Part shown: in pieces, positions 53,079 to 61,780 of the stretch
Position numbering within the stretch: the stretch's first letter is position 1
Layout: each line of letters begins with the position of its first letter
NCBI RefSeq assembly: GCF_018986435.1
Contig: NZ_JAHMIN010000011.1
Coordinates: forward strand, 79,537-143,536
Direction of reading: 5' to 3'
DNA from: Hahella sp. HN01
GTDB lineage: Bacteria; Pseudomonadota; Gammaproteobacteria; Pseudomonadales; Oleiphilaceae
DNA length: 64,000 bases
Notes under the pieces: model-generated
Seen by the model: only the letters and a program-made list of their open reading frames with translations
Told to the model about the DNA's origin: nothing
Databases searched by the model: none
Translations under genes and position numbers: made by a program

Positions 53079-54110
53079 GTGACAACAGCAAACTCCGACA
53101 TGACCGCAGAAGCGCCACTGATCTCCGTCATCATGCCCGTCTACAACCGGGAAAAAACGGTTGCTCAGGCGATAGAGAGCGTGCTGACGCAAACCTTCGC
53201 CGACTTTGAGTTAATTGTGGTCGACGACGGCTCTACGGACCGCTCAGCGGAAGTCGTCAACGGCTTTTCGCAGGATACGCGCGTGCGTTACCACCTGCAG
53301 GAAAACTCCGGGCGCCCTTCCCTTGCTCGCAACAGCGGCCTGAAACTGGCGCGGGGGCAATGGGTGGCGTTTCTCGACTCCGATGATCGCTGGACGCCCA
53401 CCAAATTGGAGCGTCAGATCGCACTGCTGGAACAGTGCGCAGCCCAGGGCGTCAGTCTGGATCTGGTGATCAGCGACTACGAGGTCATGGAGAACGAAGT
53501 CGTGAAACATTCGTCTTTCTTCAAAGCCTATAGCGTTAACCAGCGTCTCGCGGGAGCTGTCGAGCAAACCTTTCCAGACGGCTGGACTTATCGTCAGCGC
53601 CCCTTCCTGCAAGCTTTGTACGGTCTGGGCTTCGCCGCCACGCAAGCGGTGCTGGTGCGCAGATCGCTACTGGAGCGAGTCGGCGGCTTCGACAGTGAAC
53701 TGGTGTTCGCTGAAGACAATGACCTGTGGATGACCATCTCTGAGCAAGGCCGGGTTGGCTGCTCCAAAGGCATCGCCTATACCTACGTGCATCACGGCGA
53801 CAACATCACCAGCGTTAAATCTGACCGATTCTATACCGACACCATCAACGTGTTGTTTAAACATCTGGCCACCGCCAGAAAGTTAGGGGTGCCAATGGAG
53901 CCCCTGAAAGAAAGATACGCCAACTACTACTTATCTCTGTGCCGCAACAGATTGCGGGAGCAACGCTGGAAGGAAGCCGCTTCGGCCTTTTACAGCGGCC
54001 TGCCCGGGCTGACCAGTAAACGCAACTGGAAAATGACTGCGCGTATCGGAATCACTGCATTGCAGAGCCTAACGACGAAACGCGCGCGACGTTCGGCGCA
54101 GCTGAGTTGA
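53079..54110 (+). CDS. GT2-family glycosyltransferase
   Basis: A 343-residue GT-A glycosyltransferase. The nucleotide-sugar site is ISVIMPVYNREKTVAQAIESVLTQTFADFELIVVDDGSTD, the DxD-type metal motif is in WVAFLDSDDRW, and the acceptor/catalytic region carries FAEDNDLWM. The C-terminal 100 residues are helical and basic. It uses a GTG start with AGGA 8 nt upstream and follows the sulfotransferase gene by 30 bp. It adds one sugar of the EPS repeat unit; donor unknown. Confidence 0.92.
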   Translation: MTTANSDMTAEAPLISVIMPVYNREKTVAQAIESVLTQTFADFELIVVDDGSTDRSAEVVNGFSQDTRVRYHLQENSGRPSLARNSGLKLARGQWVAFLDSDDRWTPTKLERQIALLEQCAAQGVSLDLVISDYEVMENEVVKHSSFFKAYSVNQRLAGAVEQTFPDGWTYRQRPFLQALYGLGFAATQAVLVRRSLLERVGGFDSELVFAEDNDLWMTISEQGRVGCSKGIAYTYVHHGDNITSVKSDRFYTDTINVLFKHLATARKLGVPMEPLKERYANYYLSLCRNRLREQRWKEAASAFYSGLPGLTSKRNWKMTARIGITALQSLTTKRARRSAQLS

Positions 54111-54240
54111 GCGTAGACATGACGCATCGAAGCCAACAAAAGCAAATCAGCGTAGAGAAACCTGGTATACGGAATGCCTGCAAAAAGGCGGTTCCGCTTG
54201 AACATTTTAGACAACCTCACACCATGGAGCTGGGCGACTT

Positions 54241-55227
54241 ATGACGACAGTGGACATAACCATACTATCCTGGGACCGGCTGGAAGACACCAAAGCCGCG
54301 ATCGCCAGCGCACTGACGCAAACCGGCGTGGAGCTACGCGTAATCGTTGTGGATCAGGGCTCAAAAACAGAGAGCCTGAATCAATTGCGCGCATTCTGCC
54401 GCCAATATCCGAACGTGGACCTCGTTTGCAACGTTAACAATCTGGGTGTTCCAGGCGGACGCAATCAGGCCGCCTTTCAGGGCAACGGCGACTATATCGT
54501 CGCATTGGACAACGACGCGGAGTTCACCGACGAACACCAAATCGCCAACGCGGTTGAAATCATGGAGCGACAAAAAGATCTCGCCGCCATTGGCTTTCGC
54601 ATTCTGCGTTTTGGCACCCGCTGCGAGGACCTGAGCAGCTGGAGCTATACCCAAAACGCCCACGAATGGGGCGACAAACCATTCTATACCACGCATTTCG
54701 TTGGCGCGGGACACATGATTCGTCGTAGCGTGTTCGATCAGGTAAACGGCTACGACGACTCGCTGTTTTTCCTGCAGGAAGAAGCGGAGTTGTCGCGTAA
54801 GCTGATCAACTGCGGCTACAAAATCCGCTATTCGCCAGAAGTGGTGATCGGTCACAAGGTCGCCGCGGAGCGTCGGGTCAACTGGAACGGACCCCGCTGG
54901 CGTTTCCATGTGCGCAACCGTTTCTATATGGACGTTAAATTCAGAACGCCTTTCGCCTCTTTGTGCCTGGGCACACTGCTTACGTTATACAAAGGCTTAC
55001 GCGCCGGACTGATCCTCGACTCCACCGTCGGCTTCATGCAGGGGTTAGGCATGCTGCCGCAGGCCATTGCCTCCTGGAAACTTCCCGGCGTCGCGTCAAC
55101 GCCCGCGTCCAAAGCCTATATCGCCTCCTGTTCCCAGAACCAGGGCGTATCCAGATGGCGTCGTATTCGACATCGGTTCAAGAAGGCCGGCGTGGCGCCG
55201 GGCCAGCAAGCAGCGGAGAGCAAATAA
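54241..55227 (+). CDS. GT2-family glycosyltransferase
   Basis: A 328-residue transferase of the GT-A fold, more like the rhamnosyltransferase branch. It opens VDITILSWDRLEDTKAAIASALTQTGVELRVIVVDQGS, has NLGVPGGRNQAAFQGNGDYIVALDNDAEF (metal site) and the catalytic segment DDSLFFLQEEAELSRKLINCGYKIRY. The C-terminus is basic (RWRRIRHRFKKAG) and may touch the membrane. The start has GGAG 11 nt upstream. The stop codon overlaps the ATG of the pyruvyltransferase gene by one base. Confidence 0.9.
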   Translation: MTTVDITILSWDRLEDTKAAIASALTQTGVELRVIVVDQGSKTESLNQLRAFCRQYPNVDLVCNVNNLGVPGGRNQAAFQGNGDYIVALDNDAEFTDEHQIANAVEIMERQKDLAAIGFRILRFGTRCEDLSSWSYTQNAHEWGDKPFYTTHFVGAGHMIRRSVFDQVNGYDDSLFFLQEEAELSRKLINCGYKIRYSPEVVIGHKVAAERRVNWNGPRWRFHVRNRFYMDVKFRTPFASLCLGTLLTLYKGLRAGLILDSTVGFMQGLGMLPQAIASWKLPGVASTPASKAYIASCSQNQGVSRWRRIRHRFKKAGVAPGQQAAESK

Positions 55228-56171
55228 TGGGACAAATGATGGAGCCAACCGGAATCAATTCACTGCAACCTAACCGGGCGCGCTGGCGCGAACTGAAAGC
55301 GCAGTTACTTGAAACCTTCGGCTCGGAGCTGCGCGGCAAGAAAGTTGTCTATCTGGATTATCCGTTGCACCTGAATCTGGGCGACCTATTGATTTACAAA
55401 GGTACGCTGACGCTGCTGGAGGAACTGGGCGCGCAGGTGGAAATGAGCTTCTCCACCAGCAACGCCGACCGCTTTTTCCGCACACGCATTCCAGAGGATC
55501 GAGTGCTGTTGTTACATGGCGGCGGCAACTTTGGCGACATTTACAGTATTCACCAGGCGTTGCGGGAAAAAGTAATTAAACAGTTTCCCAACAACCCTAT
55601 CCTGATCATGCCGCAGTCCGTGCACTTCAATGAGCCTGAGAAGTTCCTGCAAAACTGCGCGCTGTATCGCGAGCATAAGAACCTCAAAATGTATGTGCGC
55701 GATCAGGAGTCCTTTAACTTCATGGCGCAGGCATTGGCGCCGGAGCAGCTGTTCATGGCTCCGGATCTGGCCACCATGCTGATCGACGAATGGACCTGGC
55801 CGCAGCAAATGCCGGAACGCACGCTGATGTTCCGCCGCAAGGACTGCGAGTCCGTATCCAGCGCAGCCGCGGCGGACGCTTTCGACTGGAACTCCTTGTA
55901 CACCTCTATGGATATGAAGAAGTTTCGTCTGTTCAATCGCGTTTCAGGACTGGAGCGTAAGCACGACGTCAATCTGTTCACGTCGCCGCTGTGGGTGCGC
56001 TTCAGCGATGCCTTGATCAATAAGGCCGTGAATTTTTATCAGAGTTATGGACAGGTCGATACGGATCGTCTGCATGGCGCAATACTGGCCCTTCTGTTAG
56101 GCAGACCTGTGCTTTTATCGGATAACTGTTACAACAAAATCGACCGCTACGTGCGTTGTTGGCTGGTGTAA
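55227..56171 (+). CDS. Polysaccharide pyruvyltransferase family protein
   Basis: A 314-residue protein of the CsaB/WcaK family, which attaches a pyruvate ketal from phosphoenolpyruvate to a sugar of an exopolysaccharide. The N-terminal part has YLDYPLHLNLGDLLIYKGTLTLL and LLLHGGGNFGDIYSIHQALREKVI. The C-terminal part has the family's DTDRLHGAILALLLGRPVLLSDNCYNKI, with the conserved R-H-G. Pyruvate would add negative charge to the polymer. The start ATG at 55227 has GGAG 8 nt upstream; a much longer open frame from 54963 is read-through of the overlapping GT2 gene in another frame and is rejected. Confidence 0.92.
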   Translation: MGQMMEPTGINSLQPNRARWRELKAQLLETFGSELRGKKVVYLDYPLHLNLGDLLIYKGTLTLLEELGAQVEMSFSTSNADRFFRTRIPEDRVLLLHGGGNFGDIYSIHQALREKVIKQFPNNPILIMPQSVHFNEPEKFLQNCALYREHKNLKMYVRDQESFNFMAQALAPEQLFMAPDLATMLIDEWTWPQQMPERTLMFRRKDCESVSSAAAADAFDWNSLYTSMDMKKFRLFNRVSGLERKHDVNLFTSPLWVRFSDALINKAVNFYQSYGQVDTDRLHGAILALLLGRPVLLSDNCYNKIDRYVRCWLV

Positions 56172-56208
56172 TGGCGTTTTCGTCAGTTTGTAATACGGAG
56201 TCAATAGT

Positions 56209-57630
56209 GTGTTAAACCATCGGGCATGGAAGTTGATGTGGGTTTTCGTTGAAAAATTCAGCATCGTACTCATTTCCGTTTTCACTTTCTTCATCTACGC
56301 CAAGCTGCTGGGACCCGGCGAGCTCGGGTTGGCGCTGTTCGCCCTTTCCATCGGACAGGGCATCGGCGTTATTTATGTGGCTTTTCTGGAAGACCCGTTG
56401 GTGCGGCAAAACGATGTTCAGGCCGCTCACTTTGACTCCGCCTTCTGGGGCGGATTAGTGGTGAGTCTGGTCACCGCCGCGGCCGTCATGATAGGGAGCC
56501 TGTTCGCCAGCGACGATGTACGCTTTCAATGGCTGATGTTCATCTCTGTGCTGCATATCCCCCTGCTGACCACCGGCCATATCTATGTCGCGGATCTGCG
56601 CCGCAAGGGCAAGTTCAAGTCTCTGGCGAAACGCACCATGGGCGGAAAGCTCATTGGCGCGGCAGTGGGCCTGACTCTCGCCTGGACCGGATACGGCAGC
56701 TTCGCCATTATCGTCCAGAGTGTAATTATGGCCCTCGTAAGCCTGGTGATCATGATGCGCACAAGTGAGCTGCATATTGGCTCCCAGTTCCGCATGTCCG
56801 TGTTTGGAGAGCTGTTGTCCGTCGGCTGGCCTCTGGCGTTGCGAGGCGCCAGCTGGGACGCCATGAACCGCGGCATCGCGATTATTCTGGGCCTCACCGC
56901 CGGTTCTGCGGCAGTAGGCGTATACGGTCTCGCCCGCAGAATGATAGACATGCCTCGCAGCGCCATTTATGGCGGCTTGCTCAGCTATGCACTCCCGGCG
57001 TTCTCCAGAAATCAGCATGATCTGCCCAATTTACAGAAAATGTTCTGCTTCACCACTCTCACCACCTGCTTCATCGTATTGCCGATGTTCGTAGGACTGG
57101 CCCTGGTGGCGCCGTACCTGATTCCCACATTGTTCGGTGAAGAGTGGCGTCCGGCTGCGCCGCTGATTCAGATTCTGGCGCTGGTGGCGGCGGTGGGCAA
57201 CACGCTGATCTATGTTCCCACGGCACTGACGGCGGTCGCCAAGAACAAGCTGACGCTACCATCTGAGTTGATCGCCGCCGGTTCCGCCCTGGTCTTTACG
57301 GCGGTTATGGGTGCGGAAATGGGCGCCCTGGCGGGTGCTTGCGCCTTTATCGTGCATACACTGATCGCCTCGCCGGCCAAAGTAATTGGATTGAAGAAGG
57401 CGCTGCATATCGAGCCCAGCGAGTGGCTGCGGACAGTGTACAAAAGCATCGTCGCCGCCACCTGTATGGTCGGAGCCGTCTACGCTTTCGTCACCTATTA
57501 CTCCACACTGCATCCAGCGTTATTGTCAGCTACCATTATCGCCATCGGCATGATGACCTATCTGACCATGTATACGCTGCTGCACAAAACCTGGGTCTCC
57601 GATCTGAAAGCCTTCCTGATGAAGTCTTAA
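56209..57630 (+). CDS. wzx: Polysaccharide flippase (Wzx-like)
   Basis: A 473-residue inner-membrane protein with about 12-14 helices of the MOP/PST superfamily. It opens WKLMWVFVEKFSIVLISVFTFFIYAKLLGPGELGLALFALSIGQG and has the mid-protein PLALRGASWDAMNRGIAIILGL and LARRMIDMPRSAIYGGL typical of polysaccharide flippases. It should move the lipid-linked repeat unit across the inner membrane for polymerisation. It uses a GTG start with CGGAG 8 nt upstream. It is the last gene of the ugd operon and is followed by a strong terminator. Confidence 0.92.
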   Translation: MLNHRAWKLMWVFVEKFSIVLISVFTFFIYAKLLGPGELGLALFALSIGQGIGVIYVAFLEDPLVRQNDVQAAHFDSAFWGGLVVSLVTAAAVMIGSLFASDDVRFQWLMFISVLHIPLLTTGHIYVADLRRKGKFKSLAKRTMGGKLIGAAVGLTLAWTGYGSFAIIVQSVIMALVSLVIMMRTSELHIGSQFRMSVFGELLSVGWPLALRGASWDAMNRGIAIILGLTAGSAAVGVYGLARRMIDMPRSAIYGGLLSYALPAFSRNQHDLPNLQKMFCFTTLTTCFIVLPMFVGLALVAPYLIPTLFGEEWRPAAPLIQILALVAAVGNTLIYVPTALTAVAKNKLTLPSELIAAGSALVFTAVMGAEMGALAGACAFIVHTLIASPAKVIGLKKALHIEPSEWLRTVYKSIVAATCMVGAVYAFVTYYSTLHPALLSATIIAIGMMTYLTMYTLLHKTWVSDLKAFLMKS

Positions 57631-57650
57631 CGATCACGCTCAATGGATAC

Positions 57651-57687
57651 AAAAAAGCCGTTCCGGGACAATCCGGAACGGCTTTTT
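57651..57687. terminator. Strong bidirectional terminator
   Basis: AAAAAAGCCGTTCCGG (57651-57666) pairs with CCGGAACGGCTTTTT around a 6-nt loop. The T-run to the right ends the ugd operon, and the A-run to the left gives a U-tract for the convergent - strand GT2 gene. Confidence 0.95.
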
Positions 57688-57725
57688 ATTTGGGTCTTGA
57701 GCAGCCCTGAGTAGCGAGTCGGCGC

Positions 57726-58658
57726 TTAACTTTTGCCTGTGATCGCCAGCAGTTTCTGACGCCCCATCACCAGAGCCATGGCCGCCAGTGCCTTAGGGTG
57801 CGAAGCTAGAAGGTGCAGATCTCCACATGCCCACATCTTGCCGCCCATTTCCGCCGACTTCACATAGTTGCCGCGACGGCGATACGCCATTAAAAAGTCA
57901 GCGAACATCCATAGCTTCATCTTGGCGACTTCTTTCTTGGGCAGCTGGAATTCACGCTCTACATGACGAATAAACTCCAGCTTGTGCTGCAGGTTTTTCT
58001 CCATATCGTCAGTGAGATTGTCGCCTTCGTGGTTTTTGATCACCAGAATTTCCGGGACGGTATAACAGCCGCCCGCACGCGCTAACGCCAGCCAGACAAA
58101 CCGATCTTCAGCGAAACGATAAGTCTCGGGAAATCCGCCAACCTGCAGCACAGGATCTTTCTCACAAATCACGCTGGAGGTGCCGTTAATAGTGTTCTCC
58201 AGAATCAGGCCCTCAAAGCTGGGACCCGTCTTCACGAGCTTTCTATGCCACTTCACCACACCGTTACATGACGACGACGTAAAGGTATCCAGCATCACGC
58301 AGTCTTTGCCTTCCCGCACCAATTCGTTCCACTTGGCGATCTGCATCTCCAGCTTGGCCGGCAGCCAATCGTCGTCGGAGTCCAGAAACGCCAGAATACG
58401 GCCGGTCGCCATCGCCATCGCGGTATTTCTCGCTGCGCCGGGACCGCCGTTCTCCTGACGCTTGAACTTGATGCGCGGATCATTGAATTCTTTTACGACC
58501 GCTTCCGGGTCATCTTTCGAACCGTCATCCACCACCACAATTTCTCCGGGCAGGACGGTTTGCTTGTAAATGCAGTTAAGAGCTTCTCTCAGCTTATCGG
58601 CTCTGTTGTAGATGGGAATAATAACGCTGATATCAGCGGCGGATATTTCCTTACTCAT
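57726..58658 (-). CDS. GT2-family glycosyltransferase
   Basis: A 310-residue GT-A glycosyltransferase with ISVIIPIYNRADKLREALNCIYKQTVLPGEIVVVDDGSKDD, metal motif ILAFLDSDDDW and acceptor-region FAEDRFVWLALARAGG. The Lys/Gly-rich end (MGRQKLLAITGKS) is cytoplasmic. I start at the ATG at 58658, giving MSKEISAADIS; 21 codons upstream are open but lack a ribosome site. It is the only EPS transferase on the - strand in this part and is controlled separately from the ugd operon. The second copy of the paired 16-bp motif lies 80-155 bp upstream of its start. Confidence 0.92.
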   Translation of the reverse strand: MSKEISAADISVIIPIYNRADKLREALNCIYKQTVLPGEIVVVDDGSKDDPEAVVKEFNDPRIKFKRQENGGPGAARNTAMAMATGRILAFLDSDDDWLPAKLEMQIAKWNELVREGKDCVMLDTFTSSSCNGVVKWHRKLVKTGPSFEGLILENTINGTSSVICEKDPVLQVGGFPETYRFAEDRFVWLALARAGGCYTVPEILVIKNHEGDNLTDDMEKNLQHKLEFIRHVEREFQLPKKEVAKMKLWMFADFLMAYRRRGNYVKSAEMGGKMWACGDLHLLASHPKALAAMALVMGRQKLLAITGKS

Positions 58659-58740
58659 GCAGCTCTCTCGTTTCCGTAATTCATGCTTTACCGGAATGCA
58701 GTTTTGTCGAATGGGGCACACTTTAAGTGCATTAACGATA

Positions 58741-58812
58741 ATTTTCTAATGTTTCATTTCGCGTAAAAAAGTGACGACATGGTGTCTATTAACAAGTGAA
58801 ACATTAGAAAAT
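58741..58812. repeat. Inverted pair of the 16-bp EPS motif (second pair)
   Basis: ATTTTCTAATGTTTCA (58741-58756) and its exact inverse TGAAACATTAGAAAAT (58797-58812) are separated by 40 bp, a perfect 16-bp inverted repeat. It shares 13-14 of 16 positions and nearly the same spacing with the pair at 45898-45967. It lies in the divergent region between the - strand GT2 gene and the beta-helix lipoprotein gene. Confidence 0.8.
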
Positions 58813-58910
58813 CCAGCATTGGCGCGGCGGGCTTGGGGCTCTTAAGCAAAATGCGCATAGGTTCTCTTACATAAATTTAAGTTTCAACAAGCCTTATACC
58901 CTAGGCTTAC

Positions 58911-58925
58911 TGGCCAGGACTATGC
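58911..58925 (+). promoter_or_regulatory. Sigma-54-like promoter upstream of the beta-helix gene
   Basis: TGGCCAGGACTATGC has GG and GC ten bases apart and fits the consensus at 8 of 11 fixed positions. It differs from the 39391 promoter at only 3 of 15 bases, and it begins 98 bp after the second motif pair. The gene start is 370 bp away, so a long leader would result. A second GG-N10-GC (59142-59157, ending TTGCA) lies closer. Confidence 0.4.
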
Positions 58926-59166
58926 CAAGCGGGAAATTTAAGCATTTTTATCAATGGCTTATAGTAATTACCGAAGCAATAAAAACGCCATGCATGATAC
59001 CGCGCCGGAGATTTTTTTCGTTGTACTCGTCGCCCCTGTCGGTTGACGCCCGCCACACGGCTGGCGTGATAGGTCGCGCATTAAGCTCCTTGTTAATGTT
59101 GTCTCGTGGAAAATCAGGTTTTGGCGTCCTATATTGACTGAAGGTTCTGTTTTTGCAGGTAAGTCG

Positions 59167-59228
59167 GGAACCAGCCGGTTCCTGTTTGATCGTTCCGCCA
59201 ATGAAAGCCGGGCTCAACCCCGGCTTTC
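59167..59228 (+). other. Two strong hairpins in the leader of the beta-helix gene
   Basis: GGAACC/GGTTCC (59167-59182, loop AGCC) is followed by a perfect 10-bp stem GAAAGCCGGG/CCCGGCTTTC (59203-59228, 6-nt loop). They precede the ATG at 59293 by 65-126 bp. They could form an attenuator, a stabilising leader or the end of a short RNA; no coding role is needed. Confidence 0.5.
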
Positions 59229-59292
59229 TACATTCACCAGGGAGCCGGCCGTCTTTCCGACCGCCAGCTTCGGCATAAAGGGATATTTGATC

Positions 59293-61374
59293 ATGAGACA
59301 TCAAGTAAACAGCTCCTTCCGTCAAACGATAAATTCACATCGTTTTCGCGGTATAAGTATGTTGTTGAAACTGTTTTACATCGCAGCCATTTGCACTAGC
59401 TGCGCATCGCCACCACTCCAGGATGAATCGACGGACAAGGAAACCGTCCCTCCTGTCGTCATCGACGACCTTGAGCCGCCTTCCGCCGGACTGGATGCGA
59501 CGATTACCGCAACCCCTTTGCTGGAATCCGTCAGTCTGGTTCTGGACGGCAGCACCGATCTGCAGCACATGAATAACAAGGTGTACTACCGCAAGAAAGG
59601 GAACGGGAACTGGCATGACGCCTACTCTCTCGTTGCGGACCCTACCGATGATGCGCTTGCCGGCGGCATTATCGGACTGGAGGAGAATACCGAGTATGAG
59701 GTAAAGGTATCTTTGCTGGAAAACGGCTCGGTTATTCAATCCTTCCAAGCGGAGTTTAAAACCTGGCCAACGGACCCGCCCATCAATCCGGAGAAGGTGT
59801 ATTCCATTGCGGACATCTACGATGGGGGCATGCTGGATCTGGAAGCGCTCAATATCTCTGGGACAGCGGAGGGATGGGCCAAAATTGTCGGCGACGGAAA
59901 AACCGTGATTGATGGCGGTTACGACAATTACACCGCCATTAAAATCGGCGGCGCCAGCTACGTGATGTTTGAAAACCTGAAAGTCAAAGGCGGTAGACTG
60001 CATGCCATCCACAGCCTGAAAGCTCATCACCTGCGCTTCCGCAATTTGGACGTTTCTGCTTGGGGCCGCACTTCCGGGGCGGTTAACGACGGCATTTCCT
60101 ATGAGAAGCCCAGCGACGACGATCCCATCAATTACGATTCCGCGTTCTGGCTGGAATCAACTGGCGTTGTCGTCGTCGAGCGCAGCTATGTGCATGACCC
60201 AAGAACCGGCGCCAACACCTGGGAGTTCGGACATCCATCCGGTCCCAATGCCTACCTGATCTCCACTAAGCATTCCGAACCGGCTTACCGCGGACAAGTT
60301 GTGTTGCGTTACAACGACTTTGTCGGCGGCGACAAACACCGCTTCAATGATGTAGTGGAAAGCCGCTCCAACGGCTCCCGGGACGGAGGCTTTATTCGCG
60401 ACAGCGATATTTACGGCAACTATTTCGCTTTCAGTAACGACGACCTGGTTGAGCTGGATGGCGGGCAGCACAATGTGCGCTTTTACGGCAATCGTTTAGA
60501 AGCTGGTTACAACGGTGTCAGTATCGCTCCCAACATGCGCGGACCCAGCTTTATCGCCGGCAACCTGATCCACGACCTGGGGGACGAACGCGGCATGGCC
60601 TGGACCGCCTTCAAAGCGGGCGGGTTGACGGTCAAACCGGAAGGCACAACCTACCTGTTCCACAATACCGTCTACGCCAAGGCCAATAGCCTGCACGGCA
60701 CCGGTTACTCCGGCGATCGCGCCTTCAACGCTGTCACTCGCAACAATCTGCTGGTCAGCAGCGCCGGGTGGTCAGAGCGTCAGTACAGCATTCGCGATAT
60801 TGCGCAGGAGCCCGGTTCCGACTTCGATTTCGACCTGCTTTACAGCACGCAGGCGGCGACGGCCGTAGTACAAGCCTACGGCGGCGCGGAGGAGAACGGC
60901 GTAACCAATGAAACGCCGCACTTCCGTGACGCGCCTGCAGGCAAGTTCAATTTGTTGGAAGAAAGCGCAGCCATCGACAAAGGAACATATATCGCCAACT
61001 ACTCCAACGAAGTGGTCGGGACCGCCCCGGATATCGGGGCCTTCGAGTACGGCGTGGCGAAAATGATCCCGGTGCGCCCGATCAAAATCACGTCGGATGC
61101 CTATCGCGTGGATCTGGACGCCCAGTCTCCCGGAGCCCAAACCATCAAACTCAGCAACGGCGGTTCGGATACTGACTTCAAAGTATTGATCAATCAGCAC
61201 GCGGACTGGATAAAAGTATCGCCGTCGAATGGAACGATATCCGGGGATGGAACCAAAGAGCTGGAAATCAGCATTGATTCGCAAAAGATGGGGGGCTCCG
61301 ATTCCAGAGCCGGCGCCATCATTATCAAGTTTGATGACGGCTATTCAATTCCTGTCTCTGTATATGCGGATTAA
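59293..61374 (+). CDS. Lipoprotein-like beta-helix protein of the EPS locus
   Basis: A 693-residue exported protein. The N-terminal hydrophobic segment LLKLFYIAAICTSCASPP ends in a cysteine that could be lipidated. A fibronectin-type-III-like domain (about 65-175; GLEENTEYEVKVSLLENG) is followed by a right-handed beta-helix (about 190-580), with YVMFENLKVKGGRLHAIHSLKAHHLRFRNLDV and HNVRFYGNRLEAGYNGVSIAPNM. The protein ends in a BACON-like beta domain (INQHADWIKVSPSNGTISGDGTKELEISI). Beta-helix proteins in EPS loci are often polysaccharide lyases or epimerases that trim or mature the polymer. I see no decisive catalytic triad. AAGGG precedes the ATG at 59293; an inner ATG at 59359 is possible. 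Confidence 0.82.
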   Translation: MRHQVNSSFRQTINSHRFRGISMLLKLFYIAAICTSCASPPLQDESTDKETVPPVVIDDLEPPSAGLDATITATPLLESVSLVLDGSTDLQHMNNKVYYRKKGNGNWHDAYSLVADPTDDALAGGIIGLEENTEYEVKVSLLENGSVIQSFQAEFKTWPTDPPINPEKVYSIADIYDGGMLDLEALNISGTAEGWAKIVGDGKTVIDGGYDNYTAIKIGGASYVMFENLKVKGGRLHAIHSLKAHHLRFRNLDVSAWGRTSGAVNDGISYEKPSDDDPINYDSAFWLESTGVVVVERSYVHDPRTGANTWEFGHPSGPNAYLISTKHSEPAYRGQVVLRYNDFVGGDKHRFNDVVESRSNGSRDGGFIRDSDIYGNYFAFSNDDLVELDGGQHNVRFYGNRLEAGYNGVSIAPNMRGPSFIAGNLIHDLGDERGMAWTAFKAGGLTVKPEGTTYLFHNTVYAKANSLHGTGYSGDRAFNAVTRNNLLVSSAGWSERQYSIRDIAQEPGSDFDFDLLYSTQAATAVVQAYGGAEENGVTNETPHFRDAPAGKFNLLEESAAIDKGTYIANYSNEVVGTAPDIGAFEYGVAKMIPVRPIKITSDAYRVDLDAQSPGAQTIKLSNGGSDTDFKVLINQHADWIKVSPSNGTISGDGTKELEISIDSQKMGGSDSRAGAIIIKFDDGYSIPVSVYAD

Positions 61375-61780
61375 CATGACAAGTTAACAACTTTTAATAT
61401 ATAAATTTTGCGAACCAAAACAGGGCGTTAAATATATAAAATGCGCCCTGATTGCACGCTTAATTATGAAAGTCTTCTCACTCTTTGATAAGTGAGAGGA
61501 CTTTTGTCTCTAATGGTCTTTTTATTGCAGCAATCTACTCGTAAACTAACGCCCGTGACGCATTCCTCACGCCGCCGCACAAGGGGAAAAGCGGACACTT
61601 TGTTATTAATTTCATAAGGCGCGGAGCAACAGGCGGCGCTCTGCTCAATCAGAACAACACCAGGATTTAATCCAACTTCCGCAACCATCAAACCTTGTTT
61701 TGACGGCGGCTTCTTATGGATTGAATTTGCTATTGTTTCTGCCTGCGCCCAATTAAATAATGCAGGGACGTTATTTAAGT
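61375..61780. other. Intergenic region with two hairpins
   Basis: About 400 bp without a gene. Besides the terminator at 61469-61508, a weaker stem CAGGGCG/CGCCCTG (61421-61450) follows the beta-helix gene. A GG-N10-GC element ending in TTGCA (61514-61529) could be a sigma-54-type promoter for the MBOAT gene, but it overlaps the terminator's T-run and is weak evidence. Confidence 0.5.
61469..61508 (+). terminator. Rho-independent terminator after beta-helix gene
   Basis: AAAGTCTTCTCACT (61469-61482) pairs with AGTGAGAGGACTTT (61491-61504) over 14 bp with one G-U pair and an 8-nt loop, followed by TTGTCTC. Confidence 0.8.

Noticed and set aside
54963..55226. Upstream extension of the pyruvyltransferase frame by 88 codons
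   Set aside because: It overlaps the GT2 gene in another frame; the ATG at 55227 has its own Shine-Dalgarno and gives the normal family length.
59142..59157. GG-N10-GC element ending TTGCA as the main promoter of the beta-helix gene
   Set aside because: It matches only 8 of 12 fixed positions and such elements are expected by chance in a 600-bp region. It is mentioned as an alternative only.
61464..61691. 75-codon - strand frame between the beta-helix and MBOAT genes
   Set aside because: It runs through the terminator hairpin at 61469-61508 and has no ribosome site or family resemblance.
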